A DNA stretch of 64,000 nucleotides from Thiosulfatimonas sediminis (GCF_011398355.1 NZ_AP021889.1:1550001-1614000); one strand, 5' to 3'; shown: positions 32,379 through 43,437, counted from the first letter of the stretch. Numbers and translations: made by a program. Notes: generated by a model not told the origin, from the sequence alone.

Positions 32379-33607
32379 TAACGAAGCTCCCTATTTCTTA
32401 GGTAATCACGAATATTCGTCGTTGCCGGTTGTTGTTGCGTATTGCTTCCGGTTGTCGAACCGGTTGCCGCGACTGACTTAGGCATCGCATCCGCTTTAAA
32501 CGGCACCGTTGCCTGTTGACCAATCATCTTATCCAAAGGTAAATACAACAGATTATTGGTACTGTCCGAACCAATAAACACTTTAGATGTACGACCTAAC
32601 ACATTCGACACCGCATCAATATAAATACGATTACGAGTGACTTCCGGCGCTTTACTGTATTCGGTTACGATACTGCTGAAACGCGCCGCCTCACCTTTCG
32701 CTTCGGCGATCACTTGATCATGGTAAGCACTTGCTTCTTCCAATTGACGTGCCGCGTTACCGCGTGCAATCGGCAAAATTTCATTTGAATACGCTTCCGC
32801 TTCATTAATTAAACGCTCACGGTCTTCTCGCGCTTTTACCACGTCAGCAAAAGAGGCTTGCACCTGCTCAGGTGGCTGCGCATCCTGCAAGTTAACCGAG
32901 GTAATCAACAAACCGGCGTTATAAGCATCTAAACGTTCTTGCGCTAACTGCTGAACGCGTGCAACGACTTCATTACGCCCTTCGGTTAGAACAAAGTCCA
33001 TGGTGCTTTGACCAACCACTTCACGCAAAGCACTTTCTGTAACGATGCGTAGGGTTGGATCTGGATCCGCAATTTCAAACAGATATTTACTGGCGCTTTG
33101 CACTTGGTACTGCACAGCAATTTTCAAATCAACAATGTTTTCGTCCTTAGTCAACATCAGTGATTCGTTCGGGACATTACCGGCGACATTACGCACATCG
33201 GAACGGTAACCAATTTCTGCAGTACGAATTTGATCGACGTTAACAATAGTGACATTCTCAATCGGGTAGGGAAAATGCCAATGCGGGCCTGCTTTGGTTT
33301 CATCCACAAAAGCACCGAAGCGAGTGACCACACCGCGCTCTGCGGGATCAACAATGTAAATACCGGAAAGCATCCAAACGACAAATATCACCCCAAACAG
33401 TGCCGCACCGCCAAAACCACCGATACCGCCACTGCCCGAACCACCTGAATTCAGCTTTTCGGCTGCTTTCTTAAATAGCTTGGTTAGATCGTCGTCTCCA
33501 TTACCGCCACTGCGGCTTGGCTCACGGTCTTTATTATCTCCGCCGCCATTCTTTCCTGAATTGCCCCAAGGATCTTGCCCCGGTTTACCTGGTTCATTCC
33601 AAGCCAT
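32378..33607 (-). CDS. hflK: Protease modulator HflK
   Basis: Partner of HflC in the FtsH-modulating complex. The 409 residues start with a Gly/Asn/Lys-rich cytoplasmic region (about 1-60), followed by a membrane segment near 62-82 and the SPFH domain (AERGVVTRFG onward). A coiled coil is rich in Glu/Ala/Arg, and the C-terminal tail is rich in Gln/Thr/Ser. The low-complexity Gly segment is normal for HflK. It lies 213 bp downstream of hflX. Confidence 0.95.
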   Translation of the reverse strand: MAWNEPGKPGQDPWGNSGKNGGGDNKDREPSRSGGNGDDDLTKLFKKAAEKLNSGGSGSGGIGGFGGAALFGVIFVVWMLSGIYIVDPAERGVVTRFGAFVDETKAGPHWHFPYPIENVTIVNVDQIRTAEIGYRSDVRNVAGNVPNESLMLTKDENIVDLKIAVQYQVQSASKYLFEIADPDPTLRIVTESALREVVGQSTMDFVLTEGRNEVVARVQQLAQERLDAYNAGLLITSVNLQDAQPPEQVQASFADVVKAREDRERLINEAEAYSNEILPIARGNAARQLEEASAYHDQVIAEAKGEAARFSSIVTEYSKAPEVTRNRIYIDAVSNVLGRTSKVFIGSDSTNNLLYLPLDKMIGQQATVPFKADAMPKSVAATGSTTGSNTQQQPATTNIRDYLRNRELR

Positions 33608-33820
33608 TCAACCTTCTCCATGCATTAGCATTAACATTTAGCCTAATACCATCCGGATCGTCTCGATATGGCATAGGCAAGAGTTCGACTATTGTAGATA
33701 GTCTGTGTGCAAAAGTCATCTATTAAGCGCGCTTATAAAACCGAGCCTTAATCTTATATCCAAGATTGACTGCTTAAGCTGTTCTGCAAAGACGGCAAAA
33801 CTAAGGACCGTCAAACAGCC

Positions 33821-35125
33821 TTAAAGTTCGTTAAGCAGTTCGGCACGGTGAAATTCTGGCCAATCTTTAATGCTATTCCATTCGTATTCAGTCAAACTCA
33901 TGGTAAACAAACTATGACCAGACTCATCAAAGCCCTCTTCTAAAATCGTCCCCAATTGATAAAGTTGCGCCCGTTTTTTTCCCGCCGCGACATCCAGTTC
34001 CAAACGAACTTTATAGAAACGCCCTTTAAAAAATGACGCGACCGCATCCATCATCAAATCAACACCAAGCCCATCGCGTGCAGAAATCCACACTCTTTCC
34101 GGCGTAAAACCATCATCTGAATAATCCACTTTAGGTTCAATCGGAGACTCTAACGCATCAATTTTATTAAAGATTTTTAATTGCGGAACATCGGCTGCGC
34201 CAACCTCGGCGATTACCGCCTCAACATCCGCGATTTTCTCTTCACGATGGGGATCCGCCGCATCAATCAAGTGAATCAACAAATTGGCTTCGCTGGTCTC
34301 TTCCAATGTCGAACGGAATGCGGTCACTAAATCGTGCGGAATATGGCGTATAAAGCCGACTGTATCAGCAAAAATAACCGAACCTGCACCCGGTAAATGC
34401 ACCTTTCGCAAGGTCGAATCCAAGGTGGCAAACAGACGATCTTCAGCATAAACGCCAGCCGAGGTAAGGTAATTGAAAAGCGTCGATTTACCCGCATTGG
34501 TGTACCCAACAATCGTCACAGTCGGCAACTCAGAACGCTTACGCGAACGACGACCTAAATCACGTTGTTTACGAACTTTCTCAATTTTCGCTTCTAACTG
34601 TTTGATGCGCCCTTGCACCAAGCGACGATCACTCTCTAACTGAGTCTCACCGGGCCCTCGCGCACCAATTCCACCTTGTCGATCTAAGTGACTCCAACCT
34701 TTGACTAATCGCGTTGACATACGCTTTAATTGCGCCAATTCAACCTGTAATTTCCCTTCATGCGAACGTGCACGTTGTGCGAAAATATCCAAAATCAGCC
34801 CAACGCGATCCAATACATTGACCTCTAAATATTTATTTAGATTTCGTTCCTGAGCGGGTGTTAATGCGTGGTTAAAAATGACCACGTCAGCCTCATACAA
34901 TGCCACCGCGTCCTTAATCTCTTCCGCCTTGCCTTTACCAATAAAATATTTGGAATCCGGATAACTTCGCTTGGTGGTAATCAAGGTGCAAATTTGCGCA
35001 CCCGCCGATTCCACTAGCTCATAAAGCTCATCCAATTCTTCGCGGTCGGCCTCTTGATAAAAGTCTACGTGCACCAAAACCGCTTTTTCTAATTCTTGTC
35101 GCTCGAAGCGATCAAACAATTCCAT
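33821..35125 (-). CDS. hflX: Ribosome-associated GTPase HflX
   Basis: GTPase that binds and splits stalled ribosomes. The 434 residues have the N-terminal HflX domain, a coiled-coil linker (RRLVQGRIKQLEAKIEK), and the G domain with P-loop GYTNAGKSTL, DTVGF and NKID. GIGARGPGETQLE is a family marker. It is about the same length as E. coli HflX (426). It lies between hfq and hflK in the standard order. Confidence 0.97.
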   Translation of the reverse strand: MELFDRFERQELEKAVLVHVDFYQEADREELDELYELVESAGAQICTLITTKRSYPDSKYFIGKGKAEEIKDAVALYEADVVIFNHALTPAQERNLNKYLEVNVLDRVGLILDIFAQRARSHEGKLQVELAQLKRMSTRLVKGWSHLDRQGGIGARGPGETQLESDRRLVQGRIKQLEAKIEKVRKQRDLGRRSRKRSELPTVTIVGYTNAGKSTLFNYLTSAGVYAEDRLFATLDSTLRKVHLPGAGSVIFADTVGFIRHIPHDLVTAFRSTLEETSEANLLIHLIDAADPHREEKIADVEAVIAEVGAADVPQLKIFNKIDALESPIEPKVDYSDDGFTPERVWISARDGLGVDLMMDAVASFFKGRFYKVRLELDVAAGKKRAQLYQLGTILEEGFDESGHSLFTMSLTEYEWNSIKDWPEFHRAELLNEL

Positions 35126-35260
35126 TAAGGCTTACCATCTCTACTATATTGGACAATTTCAGACCCGCAAAATCACATTTGTCTGGGTTTTTAAGGCGCA
35201 CACATTATAGTCATTGCCGTGAAACAAGTGCAGCTAAATGAAAATGCAACCTTAAACACA

Positions 35261-35290
35261 AAAGGCGAGAAATTACTTTCTCGCCTTTGG
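35261..35290 (-). terminator. Hairpin terminator after hfq
   Basis: AAAGGCGAGAAA (35261-35272) and TTTCTCGCCTTT (35277-35288) form a 12-bp perfect stem with a 4-nt loop. On the minus strand it is followed by a short T-rich run, so it can end the hfq transcript and separate it from hflX. Confidence 0.8.
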
Positions 35291-35319
35291 CAAATAACAT
35301 AACGCTGGATTAACAAAAG

Positions 35320-35589
35320 TTAACTCTCAGGCGTAGCACCATTCTGATCACTTCCGAACTCATAGGGCTTCGGATCACGCATCGGCACAATAGTCGAAAT
35401 CGCGTGTTTATAGACCATCTGGGTAACATTCGATCGCAGTAGCACCACAAACTGATCAAATGAATCGACCTTACCCTGTAACTTAACGCCGTTAACTAAA
35501 TAGATAGAAACGTTAATACGTTCCTTACGTAGGGCATTAAGGTAAGGGTCTTGGATAGGCAGAGCCTTAGCTATTTTTTTACTCTCCAT
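35320..35589 (-). CDS. hfq: RNA-binding protein Hfq
   Basis: Sm-like hexameric RNA chaperone for small-RNA regulation. The 89 residues contain [19 protein letters not shown] (Sm1 start), [15 protein letters not shown] and [11 protein letters not shown], where Tyr-Lys-His is the Sm2 signature. The N-terminus has about ten additional residues ([13 protein letters not shown]) compared with E. coli. Usually hfq follows miaA closely; here the two are 486 bp apart. Confidence 0.96.
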   Translation of the reverse strand: MESKKIAKALPIQDPYLNALRKERINVSIYLVNGVKLQGKVDSFDQFVVLLRSNVTQMVYKHAISTIVPMRDPKPYEFGSDQNGATPES

Positions 35590-36075
35590 GCTGATTCCTA
35601 TTCTTGTTATTTTTTATTGTTTTGTATTTTTATTTTTTGTTTCTGTTTGGTTATAGTTGGCTTTAAACATCAACCGTTCTCAGCAAAATCACAACCTACA
35701 AACTTGACTAAAGCGTGTTGAAAGAGCAATGAATACTCTGTCTAAACATTAAAATCGCTAGAAGCATAACACACCCTTAACGATTTCTAATATCAATTTA
35801 ACTAATAGCATTCATAAAATCTACAAAATCCTTTATAAGCTAATAACTTAGGGGGATACAGAACAAGTTTAAAAGGCTTTAAGCACGACAGATTTGACTA
35901 AGCCAGAGACTGTTTGCCATCAAGCTGGGCCTAACAAAAACAGGCAATACCGCGTGCCCTCGCTTAAAACCGCAACGGGAAAGTCTTGCAATCCCTAAAC
36001 GCAATCAATCAGGGCTAGTTACCTGCCTTTTTATCGTTATCTTACCTAATTTTGTGACGTTTTTATCTATCGCAT
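35590..36075. other. Long intergenic region between miaA and hfq, no gene seen
   Basis: A 486-bp stretch. The part nearest hfq (35590-35640) is nearly all A/T and is probably the hfq leader and promoter zone on the minus strand. A dispersed repeat lies at 35848-35870. Between 35900 and 36030 there are several short GC-rich complementary stretches, ending with CTGCCTTTTT near 36030; it could hide a small RNA or a decayed element, but nothing can be named. Confidence 0.45.
35848..35870 (+). repeat. Dispersed intergenic repeat, copy 5
   Basis: Contains GGGGATACAGAACAAGTT, almost the same as the copy at 49874-49898 on the other strand. Confidence 0.55.
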
Positions 36076-37065
36076 TCACTGATAAATGAAAAGCAAATCT
36101 AAAGTATTGCGCAACCGCTCAGTTAAAGAGGTGGCAAATGGATCCAAAACCAATAAATCCGGCTCTTTGCGCAACCAAGTTAATTGGCGTTTCGCTAACT
36201 GTCTTGTCGCCACAATCCCTTTATGCACAAACGTTTCATAATCATATTCATCACTCAAATATTCCCAAGCTTGTCGATAACCGACACACCGTATCGAGGT
36301 CATCTCAGCGTGCAAATCACCGCGTTGCATCAACGCGGCAACTTCTTGCAAAAACCCCTGTTCCAACATAGCTAAAAAGCGCGTTTCAATTTGCTGGTGT
36401 AATTGAGCACGGTCTTGCGGCAACAGCGCAATTTTCACCAAACTAAAATCTTGGAGCGCCGACTTTGGATGCTCACGATGTTCAGTCAAGGTTTTGCCGG
36501 TCAAGTGATACACTTCCAGCGCCCGAATTAAACGCTGCGGATCATTTGGATGAATACGCTGCGCGGAGGTCGGATCCATTTCGAGTAACTGCTTATGCAA
36601 ACTTTCTGGAGCCTCATCCCACTGCTGCTGTAAGTTAGCACGCAGGGTTTCGTCAGCGCTTGGTAAGTCATTCATTCCCTGCTGTAAGGCATTGAAATAC
36701 ATCATGGTTCCGCCGACTAACACCGGTAATTTACCGCGTGCAAAAATCTCCGCCACTAACCGATGCACATCAGCAACAAACTCGCTGGCTGAATAAGTCT
36801 CACTGGCATCAAGAATATCAATCAAATGATGTGGTACTTGCGCCATCTCGACCGCGCTCGGTTTTGCCGAGCCAATGTCCATCGTGCGATAAATCAGTGC
36901 TGAATCAACACTAATAATCTCAATCGGCAACACCTCAGCCAACGCCATCGACAACTGACTTTTTCCAGATGCCGTCGGCCCCATGATTGCCAATACCTGC
37001 TTGGCAGCAAGCAACGATTCAACCAGTGCGGCTGATTCCTCAACAGTCAGTAAAGATTGATTCAT
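36076..37065 (-). CDS. miaA: tRNA dimethylallyltransferase
   Basis: Adds a dimethylallyl group to A37 of tRNAs reading UNN codons. The 329 residues contain the P-loop [10 protein letters not shown] (about 31-40), [28 protein letters not shown] and [12 protein letters not shown]. The N-terminus is about 20 residues longer than usual ([20 protein letters not shown]). It follows mutL on the same strand, the typical gene order. Confidence 0.96.
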   Translation of the reverse strand: MNQSLLTVEESAALVESLLAAKQVLAIMGPTASGKSQLSMALAEVLPIEIISVDSALIYRTMDIGSAKPSAVEMAQVPHHLIDILDASETYSASEFVADVHRLVAEIFARGKLPVLVGGTMMYFNALQQGMNDLPSADETLRANLQQQWDEAPESLHKQLLEMDPTSAQRIHPNDPQRLIRALEVYHLTGKTLTEHREHPKSALQDFSLVKIALLPQDRAQLHQQIETRFLAMLEQGFLQEVAALMQRGDLHAEMTSIRCVGYRQAWEYLSDEYDYETFVHKGIVATRQLAKRQLTWLRKEPDLLVLDPFATSLTERLRNTLDLLFIYQ

Positions 37066-37132
37066 TTATCCTCTATCCTAGCGATGCGTTTTTTATTACT
37101 TCAAATTATTTCAATCGTTCAACAAACCCAAT

Positions 37133-37158
37133 CAGGATTTATTCTGTGCTGCCCTTAG
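37133..37158 (-). repeat. Dispersed intergenic repeat, copy 6
   Basis: On the minus strand it reads AGGGCAGCACAGAATAAATC, the family core with a few changes; it lies in the 114-bp gap between mutL and miaA. Confidence 0.45.
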
Positions 37159-37179
37159 TCAAAGGTAGGAATTATTGAC

Positions 37180-39165
37180 TTACTGACCGCGCATAAACAG
37201 TTTATCTAACTGTTCCATCGACAACTGTATCCACGTCGGTCGTCCATGATTGCATTGGTCAATTTTATCTGTCCGCTCCATCTGACGCAGCAGTTCATTC
37301 ATCTCCGGCACACTTAACTGACGATTCGCGCGCACCGAACCGTGGCAGGCCATGGTTGACAGAATATGGTCGATTTTGGCATTCACCGCGTGCGCACTAT
37401 CCTGTGCAATCGTTTCATCTTCGGCAAACTGGGCAAACTGCCCTAACATATCTTTTAACAGACCCACCACATCGGCCTTGACCAATAAAGCGGGAACAGC
37501 GGTAATTTTTAACTGCTCTGGCCCTATCGCCTCAATCGAAAACCCCAAGTCCTCAAAAGTGCTTTGCCAACCTTCCCATAGATAAACTTGCGACGCCTCT
37601 AGCGCAACCGCAATCGGTACCAACAAAGGCTGACTAACCAACCGCAATGTTTGCCACTGCTGTTTAAAACGCTCATACACCACTCGCTCATGCGCTGCGT
37701 GCATATCAACCAAGACCAAACCGTGGCGATTTTCCGCTAACACAAAAACGCCATGCAGCTGCGCCTTGGCAAATCCCAACGGTGGCATACTACTCGCGGC
37801 GTCACCATAATTATTGCGTGGTGCATCGGCAACTTGCGCTGCACTTCGACCATCACCCGAAACTTGAACATCATCTGACAAACCATCGCCATAACGTCGC
37901 GCTTGGACCAGTTGCTGCAAATCTTTTGCTTGTGAAGAACGAGGATAATCACCCAATGGTGCTTGAAAAGCCAAAGAAGCCGCCAATTCACCCTGTGTAG
38001 ACCGACCACCAAAATCCAGTGTCATAGGAGAACTGGGCGACATTGCGCTTCTGTTTTGCGGAGCTAACAGCGCATCCACAGCCTTACCACTTCCCGGCTG
38101 CAAACTCTCACTGGCGGCCAACGGTTTGGCAACCGCATCTCGTACCGAGCGGCGTAAAAAATCATAAACATCGCGACTGTGTGCAAAACGCACCTCATGT
38201 TTAGCCGGATGAACATTCACATCCAACTGCTCAGGCGGCACCTGTAAAAACAACACATAAGCGGCGTGCCGTCCGTGATAAAGCACATCGGCATAAGCTT
38301 GTTTTAAAGCAAAACTTAACTGCCGATCCTTTACCACGCGGCCATTAACAAATAGATACTGCATATCGGTTTGAGCACGGTTAAAGGTTGGCAAACCAAG
38401 CCATCCACTCAAATGCCAATCTTGCACAGCAAACTCTATCTGTAATGAATGCTCAACAAACTCTTGTCCTAACAGTGTTTGCAACCGCAACTGCAAGGAC
38501 TTTTCGTCCGTACAAGCGGGCAAATTGCGCACCATTTTTGCGTTATGTAATAACTTAAACCCTACCTCAGGATGACTCAAGATTATTCGCTTAACAAGTT
38601 GTTCTATTTGAATAAACTCTGTACGCGGTGCACGCAAAAACTTTTTTCGCGCCGGTGTATTAAAAAACAGATTGTTGACCTTAACCGAAGTCCCGAAAGC
38701 ACCGGCGGCGGGTTCCGGCCCATGCCAAATGCCGTCCCCATGAGCACTGACTTGCCAAGCACTGCTGTCATGCACTGTACGACTGCGCAAAGTAAAATCA
38801 GAAACCGAACTAATACTCGCCAAGGCCTCGCCGCGAAAACCAAGCGAGCGCACCGCCACCAACTCTTGCATTGAATAAATTTTACTGGTGGCATGACGAC
38901 TTACTGCTAGAAGCAACTCATCTTTTGCAATACCGCGGCCATTATCAACCACTTCAATTACATGATTCCCCCCCTCTTGCAAGCGAATTTCAATTTGATC
39001 AGCACCCGAATCCAGCGCATTTTCCAATAACTCTTTGATGACTGATGCTGGCCGCTCAACGACTTCACCAGCAGCAATCTGATCCGCCAGATTACTTGGC
39101 AATTCTGCAATCGCACGAATCGGCGCCAATGTCTGATGCTGTGCCAACCAGGCCAATAAACTCAT
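37180..39165 (-). CDS. mutL: DNA mismatch repair protein MutL
   Basis: ATPase that links MutS mismatch recognition to strand incision. The GHKL ATPase domain shows ELPSNLADQIAAGEVVERPASVIKELLENALDSGA, DNGRGI and FRGEALASI. The C-terminal dimerisation domain holds the LVDMHAAHERVVYE block, and CHGSVRANRQL occurs further on; the end has CNHGRPT. The linker between them is long and rich in Ser/Gln/Asp. At 661 residues it is in the normal range. About 15 residues precede the usual start (MSLLAWLAQHQTLAP); a later start is possible. Confidence 0.96.
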   Translation of the reverse strand: MSLLAWLAQHQTLAPIRAIAELPSNLADQIAAGEVVERPASVIKELLENALDSGADQIEIRLQEGGNHVIEVVDNGRGIAKDELLLAVSRHATSKIYSMQELVAVRSLGFRGEALASISSVSDFTLRSRTVHDSSAWQVSAHGDGIWHGPEPAAGAFGTSVKVNNLFFNTPARKKFLRAPRTEFIQIEQLVKRIILSHPEVGFKLLHNAKMVRNLPACTDEKSLQLRLQTLLGQEFVEHSLQIEFAVQDWHLSGWLGLPTFNRAQTDMQYLFVNGRVVKDRQLSFALKQAYADVLYHGRHAAYVLFLQVPPEQLDVNVHPAKHEVRFAHSRDVYDFLRRSVRDAVAKPLAASESLQPGSGKAVDALLAPQNRSAMSPSSPMTLDFGGRSTQGELAASLAFQAPLGDYPRSSQAKDLQQLVQARRYGDGLSDDVQVSGDGRSAAQVADAPRNNYGDAASSMPPLGFAKAQLHGVFVLAENRHGLVLVDMHAAHERVVYERFKQQWQTLRLVSQPLLVPIAVALEASQVYLWEGWQSTFEDLGFSIEAIGPEQLKITAVPALLVKADVVGLLKDMLGQFAQFAEDETIAQDSAHAVNAKIDHILSTMACHGSVRANRQLSVPEMNELLRQMERTDKIDQCNHGRPTWIQLSMEQLDKLFMRGQ

Positions 39166-39338
39166 TCCATCCCCTCCAGTTCAGGGCTTAAAAGCAGGCA
39201 TAAAACGCCAGATTATACCCAAAAGGCCGTGCACTTATCACGCTTCCGCTTCATGCGCCGGAACGAACCTGTTAAAATAGCGCACAAAATTTTGGTACCT
39301 CGACATAGCACGAGATACAACGAATCAAAGGAAATGAA

Positions 39339-40469
39339 ATGGGATTTTTAAGCAAACTTTTCGGTGGCAGCGACACTCTGGACGAAGCCTTACAAAACGC
39401 AATTGAAACGCAAATTAAAAAAGTACAGATTCCGCTCACCGAACAGGACATCCTAAGCTTAAAAGCACTTAAAGCGATGCACCTAAAAGGCAGCACACTC
39501 AGTTTGGAAATCAGCCTTCCTTTCCCGTGCCGCAGCTTATGGCCATCGATTGAACAAAATCTTGCACATCAACTAAGCCAATTAGAGCAGATTGATAAAG
39601 TGCACATTGCGTTTAGCACAAATGTCGTTGCACACGATGTTCAGAAAGGCACAACCCCAATGCCCAACATCAAAAACATCATTGCCATTGCTTCGGGCAA
39701 AGGCGGCGTTGGCAAATCCACAACGTCGGTCAATTTGGCTCTGGCTTTACAGCAAGAAGGCGCACAAGTTGGTATTTTGGATGCCGACATCTATGGCCCG
39801 AGCATCCCAACCATGCTCAATATCAAAGACAAACCACAGACCAAAGATGGCAAAAGTATGCAGCCGTTATACGCCTATGGACTGCAAGTCATGTCGATTG
39901 GCGCCTTAATCGAAGATGACTCGCCGATGATTTGGCGCGGGCCAATTGTCACGCAAACCCTTACTCAATTGCTCAAAGAGACCAATTGGGATGCGCTCGA
40001 TTATTTAATCATCGACTTGCCGCCCGGCACTGGGGATGTGCAACTAACACTGGCACAACAGATTCCTGTCACCGGCGGCGTCATTGTCACCACGCCGCAA
40101 CAGGTCGCATTGATGGATGCTCAAAAAGGGTTGAAAATGTTCCAGAAAGTGGAAATTCCGGTGCTCGGTATTATCGAAAATATGAGCACTCATATTTGCT
40201 CGAATTGTGGGCATGAGGAAGCTATCTTTGGTGCTAACGGAGGCAAATCAATGGCAGAAAAATATCATGTTGATTTTCTTGGTTCTCTCCCGCTAGACAA
40301 ACGTATCCGCGAAGAAGCCGATCAAGGCTCTCCAACAGTAACCGCTGAACCAAACAGCGAAATTGCCAATAAATATCGTCACATGGGGCACCAAATCAGC
40401 GCCAAAATCGGCGTAAAAAAACGCAATTACGCCAATCTTTTTCCCAATATCGTGGTGCAAAATACCTGA
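39339..40469 (+). CDS. apbC: Iron-sulfur cluster carrier protein Mrp/ApbC
   Basis: P-loop ATPase that carries Fe-S clusters to target proteins. An N-terminal DUF59-like domain (about 1-95) precedes the deviant Walker A GKGGVGKST, which is followed by DADIYGPSIP and DLPPGTGDVQLT. CSNC (HICSNCGHEE) is the cluster-binding CxxC. At 376 residues it matches the family (E. coli 369). It precedes metG, a conserved neighbour of mrp. Confidence 0.95.
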   Translation: MGFLSKLFGGSDTLDEALQNAIETQIKKVQIPLTEQDILSLKALKAMHLKGSTLSLEISLPFPCRSLWPSIEQNLAHQLSQLEQIDKVHIAFSTNVVAHDVQKGTTPMPNIKNIIAIASGKGGVGKSTTSVNLALALQQEGAQVGILDADIYGPSIPTMLNIKDKPQTKDGKSMQPLYAYGLQVMSIGALIEDDSPMIWRGPIVTQTLTQLLKETNWDALDYLIIDLPPGTGDVQLTLAQQIPVTGGVIVTTPQQVALMDAQKGLKMFQKVEIPVLGIIENMSTHICSNCGHEEAIFGANGGKSMAEKYHVDFLGSLPLDKRIREEADQGSPTVTAEPNSEIANKYRHMGHQISAKIGVKKRNYANLFPNIVVQNT

Positions 40470-40594
40470 TTTCCCAGCATTCTAATTTGTACTTCTGATT
40501 TTTTATAATCCGGCTTACAGGCCGGACAAAAGACTTTATAATAGTCTGCTAATTTAATTTCATCGGCATCCACGCTATGAACGGAAAGGATTTT

Positions 40595-42715
40595 ATGTCA
40601 ACACCTGTCAGCCCTCGCAAAATTTTGATTACCAGTGCATTGCCTTATGCCAATGGCCCAATTCATTTAGGGCACTTGGTCGAGTACATTCAAACTGACA
40701 TCTGGTCGCGTTTTCAAAAAATGCGTGGGCATAGTTGTACTTACGTGTGCGCCGACGATGCCCATGGCACACCGATTATGTTGCGTGCCGAAGCGGAAGG
40801 GATTACCCCTGAACAGCTTATTGCAAAATCTTCCGCCGAGCACCAAGCGGACTTTGCCGGTTTTAATATCGCATTCGATCATTACCATAGCACTCATTCG
40901 GAAGAGAACCGCGAATTTGCCAGTTTGATTTATAACCGTTTAAAAGAGAAAGGTTATATCTCACGCAAGTCAATTTCGCAGTGCTACGACCCTGAAAAAG
41001 AGATGTTCCTACCCGATCGTTTCGTTAAGGGAACCTGCCCAAAATGCGGAACCGAAGATCAGTACGGCGATAACTGTGAAGCCTGTGGCGCGACCTATTC
41101 ACCAACCGAACTGGTTAATCCTAAATCCGCCGTTTCTGGCGCAACGCCGATTGAAAAAGATTCAGACCACCTGTTTTTTGAACTGGGTCAATTTGCCGAA
41201 ATGCTAAAAGAGTGGACGCGTAGCGGTGCATTACAGACACAGATCGCCAATAAAATCGACGAATGGCTAGAAAGCGGTTTGCGCGGATGGGATATTTCGC
41301 GCGATGCGCCTTATTTTGGTTTTGAAATTCCGGGTGAAAAAGACAAATTCTTCTATGTTTGGCTGGATGCACCGATCGGCTATATGTCGAGCTTTAAAGC
41401 ATACTGTGATAAGTCGGGTCTAAATTTCGACGAATATTGGCAGAAAGACTCTAAAGCCGAGCTATACCACTTTATCGGTAAAGACATTATCAACTTCCAT
41501 GCGCTTTTCTGGCCGGCAATGTTGAGCGGTGCGGATTTCCGCACACCGGACGCGGTGTTCGCGCATGGCTTTTTAACCGTTGACGGTCAAAAAATGTCTA
41601 AATCTCGCGGCACATTCATTATGGCTAAGACCTATCTGGAGCATCTCAATCCAGAATACTTGCGCTACTATTTTGCAGCCAAACTGACCAGCCGTATCGA
41701 CGATATTGATTTGAATCTGGAAGATTTTGCACAACGCGTTAACTCCGACTTGGTCGGTAAAGTGGTCAATATTGCAAGCCGAACTGCAGGATTTATTGTT
41801 AAAAAATTCGACGGAAAATTGAAAGAATCGTATTCTGATTTCGCATTTAACTTATATGGCGAATTTATTGATAAGGGTGATGAAATAGCAAAGCTTTATG
41901 AAAAGCGTGAATACGCTCATGCAATGCGTGAAATTATGGCTCTGGCAGATAAAGCGAATGAATACATTGCAGAGACTGCGCCTTGGCAACTAGCAAAAGA
42001 AGAAGGTAAAGAAGAAGAGCTTTGGGAATCTGCATCTTTAGGACTCAATATGTTCAGATGCATCATGATTTATTTATCACCAGTGATCCCAAAAACAGCA
42101 GAACAAGCTTGGCAATTTCTTAAAATTAAACCGCAAGTATGGATTAATTCTAAAGTTCCTTTAATGGGACAACACGAAAATAAATTAACAGAAATCAATA
42201 AATTTGAAGCCTTAATGACTCGTTTGGAAATGCCGGCAATCGAGAAAATGGTCGAGGCATCGGCACAATCGCTTGGTGCAAAAACCGCACCGGACGGTAA
42301 AAAAGACGACAAAAAACCGAAAAAACAGCAAGCACCGCAAGAGAAAAAGATGACCACAGACAACAACAACGGTTTTGATGCCCTTGCAGAAACCATCAGC
42401 ATTGATGACTTTGCTAAAATCGATTTGCGTATCGCTAAAATCATCCACGCCGAAGCCGTGCCAGAAGCAGACAAACTGGTCAAACTAACCCTAGATATTG
42501 GTTTTGAACAGCGCCAAGTGTTTGCCGGCATTAAAGCGGCTTACAACCCTGAGGATTTAATTGGCAAGCTTACCGTCATGGTCGCCAACTTAGCACCGCG
42601 TAAAATGCGCTTTGGTCTTTCCGAAGGGATGGTGTTGGCTGCCGGCCCTGGTGGTTCGGATTTATATATCTTAAATCCAGACGACGGCGCACAACCAGGT
42701 ATGCGTGTTAAATAA
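40595..42715 (+). CDS. metG: Methionine--tRNA ligase
   Basis: Class I synthetase charging tRNA-Met. From ATG 40595 (AAGGA directly upstream) it has 706 residues. The HIGH-like PIHLGHL, zinc ligands (CPKCG, CEACG) and KMSKS block are present. A Lys/Gln-rich linker leads to a C-terminal EMAPII-type tRNA-binding domain ([15 protein letters not shown]). An earlier ATG at 40577 is less likely, since it would precede the ribosome binding site. Bases from about 41770 to 42230 are markedly richer in A+T than the rest of the gene, with ATA, AGA and GGA codons. Confidence 0.97.
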   Translation: MSTPVSPRKILITSALPYANGPIHLGHLVEYIQTDIWSRFQKMRGHSCTYVCADDAHGTPIMLRAEAEGITPEQLIAKSSAEHQADFAGFNIAFDHYHSTHSEENREFASLIYNRLKEKGYISRKSISQCYDPEKEMFLPDRFVKGTCPKCGTEDQYGDNCEACGATYSPTELVNPKSAVSGATPIEKDSDHLFFELGQFAEMLKEWTRSGALQTQIANKIDEWLESGLRGWDISRDAPYFGFEIPGEKDKFFYVWLDAPIGYMSSFKAYCDKSGLNFDEYWQKDSKAELYHFIGKDIINFHALFWPAMLSGADFRTPDAVFAHGFLTVDGQKMSKSRGTFIMAKTYLEHLNPEYLRYYFAAKLTSRIDDIDLNLEDFAQRVNSDLVGKVVNIASRTAGFIVKKFDGKLKESYSDFAFNLYGEFIDKGDEIAKLYEKREYAHAMREIMALADKANEYIAETAPWQLAKEEGKEEELWESASLGLNMFRCIMIYLSPVIPKTAEQAWQFLKIKPQVWINSKVPLMGQHENKLTEINKFEALMTRLEMPAIEKMVEASAQSLGAKTAPDGKKDDKKPKKQQAPQEKKMTTDNNNGFDALAETISIDDFAKIDLRIAKIIHAEAVPEADKLVKLTLDIGFEQRQVFAGIKAAYNPEDLIGKLTVMVANLAPRKMRFGLSEGMVLAAGPGGSDLYILNPDDGAQPGMRVK

Positions 42716-42861
42716 AATTTTCTACGGATAACAACTTGAGAAGCTCGCCAGCGGTATTTTTGCTGGCGCAAATTTCAAGGTCAAGGGGCTTATTTTGCGA
42801 CGTTTATCAACGATAAACACTCGCATGAGCAACACAGCGATTGAGGTTTACAGCGGCTAAA

Positions 42862-43437
42862 ATGCAAGATTATATTCTGATTCTGATTAGCACCGTCTTG
42901 GTTAACAACTTCGTTCTAGTGAAGTTCCTTGGCTTATGCCCATTCATGGGCGTGTCCAAAAAAACCGATGCCGCACTCGGCATGGGGTTAGCAACCACCT
43001 TTGTGCTTACACTCTCTTCTGTGCTCAGTTATTTAATTTATAACTACCTGCTTTTACCGTTCGGATTGGAGTTTCTACAAACCATCGCGTTTATTCTGGC
43101 GATTGCGGCAGTCGTCGGCTTTACCGAAATGGCAATTCATAAAACCTCTCCGGTACTCTATCAAGTGCTTGGTATCTATCTACCGTTGATTACCACCAAC
43201 TGCGCTGTACTCGGCGTGGCACTGCTCAATGTCGGCGAACAAAACAACTTTATCGAATCGGCCTTTTTCGGCATGGGCGCAGCCATCGGTTTTACCTTGG
43301 TAATGGTGATGTTTGCCTCAATTCGCGAACGCTTGGAGGTCGCCGATGTTCCTGGACCCTTCAAAGGTGCACCGATTGCATTGATAACCGCCGGATTGAT
43401 GTCAATGGCGTTTATGGGCTTCGGAGGCCTCGCTTAA
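42862..43437 (+). CDS. rsxA: Rnf complex subunit RsxA
   Basis: Integral membrane subunit of the Rnf electron-transport complex (ferredoxin/NADH-coupled ion pump; in E. coli also reduces SoxR). From ATG 42862 it has 191 residues with six hydrophobic segments, and the conserved [20 protein letters not shown] near the N-terminus and TTNCAVLG in the middle. It heads the rsxABCDGE operon, followed by rsxB after 1 bp. The open frame extends seven codons upstream without a good start. Confidence 0.95.
   Translation: MQDYILILISTVLVNNFVLVKFLGLCPFMGVSKKTDAALGMGLATTFVLTLSSVLSYLIYNYLLLPFGLEFLQTIAFILAIAAVVGFTEMAIHKTSPVLYQVLGIYLPLITTNCAVLGVALLNVGEQNNFIESAFFGMGAAIGFTLVMVMFASIRERLEVADVPGPFKGAPIALITAGLMSMAFMGFGGLA

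Noticed and set aside
35870-36040. Possible 6S RNA or other structured RNA gene
   Set aside because: Several short complementary stretches exist, but no conserved 6S-type stem or other recognised RNA signature could be matched.
40509-40545. TATAAT-like boxes and a CCGGC/GCCGG hairpin before metG
   Set aside because: No -35 box at suitable distance could be paired with either -10-like sequence, and the hairpin has no T-tract; not marked as promoter or terminator.
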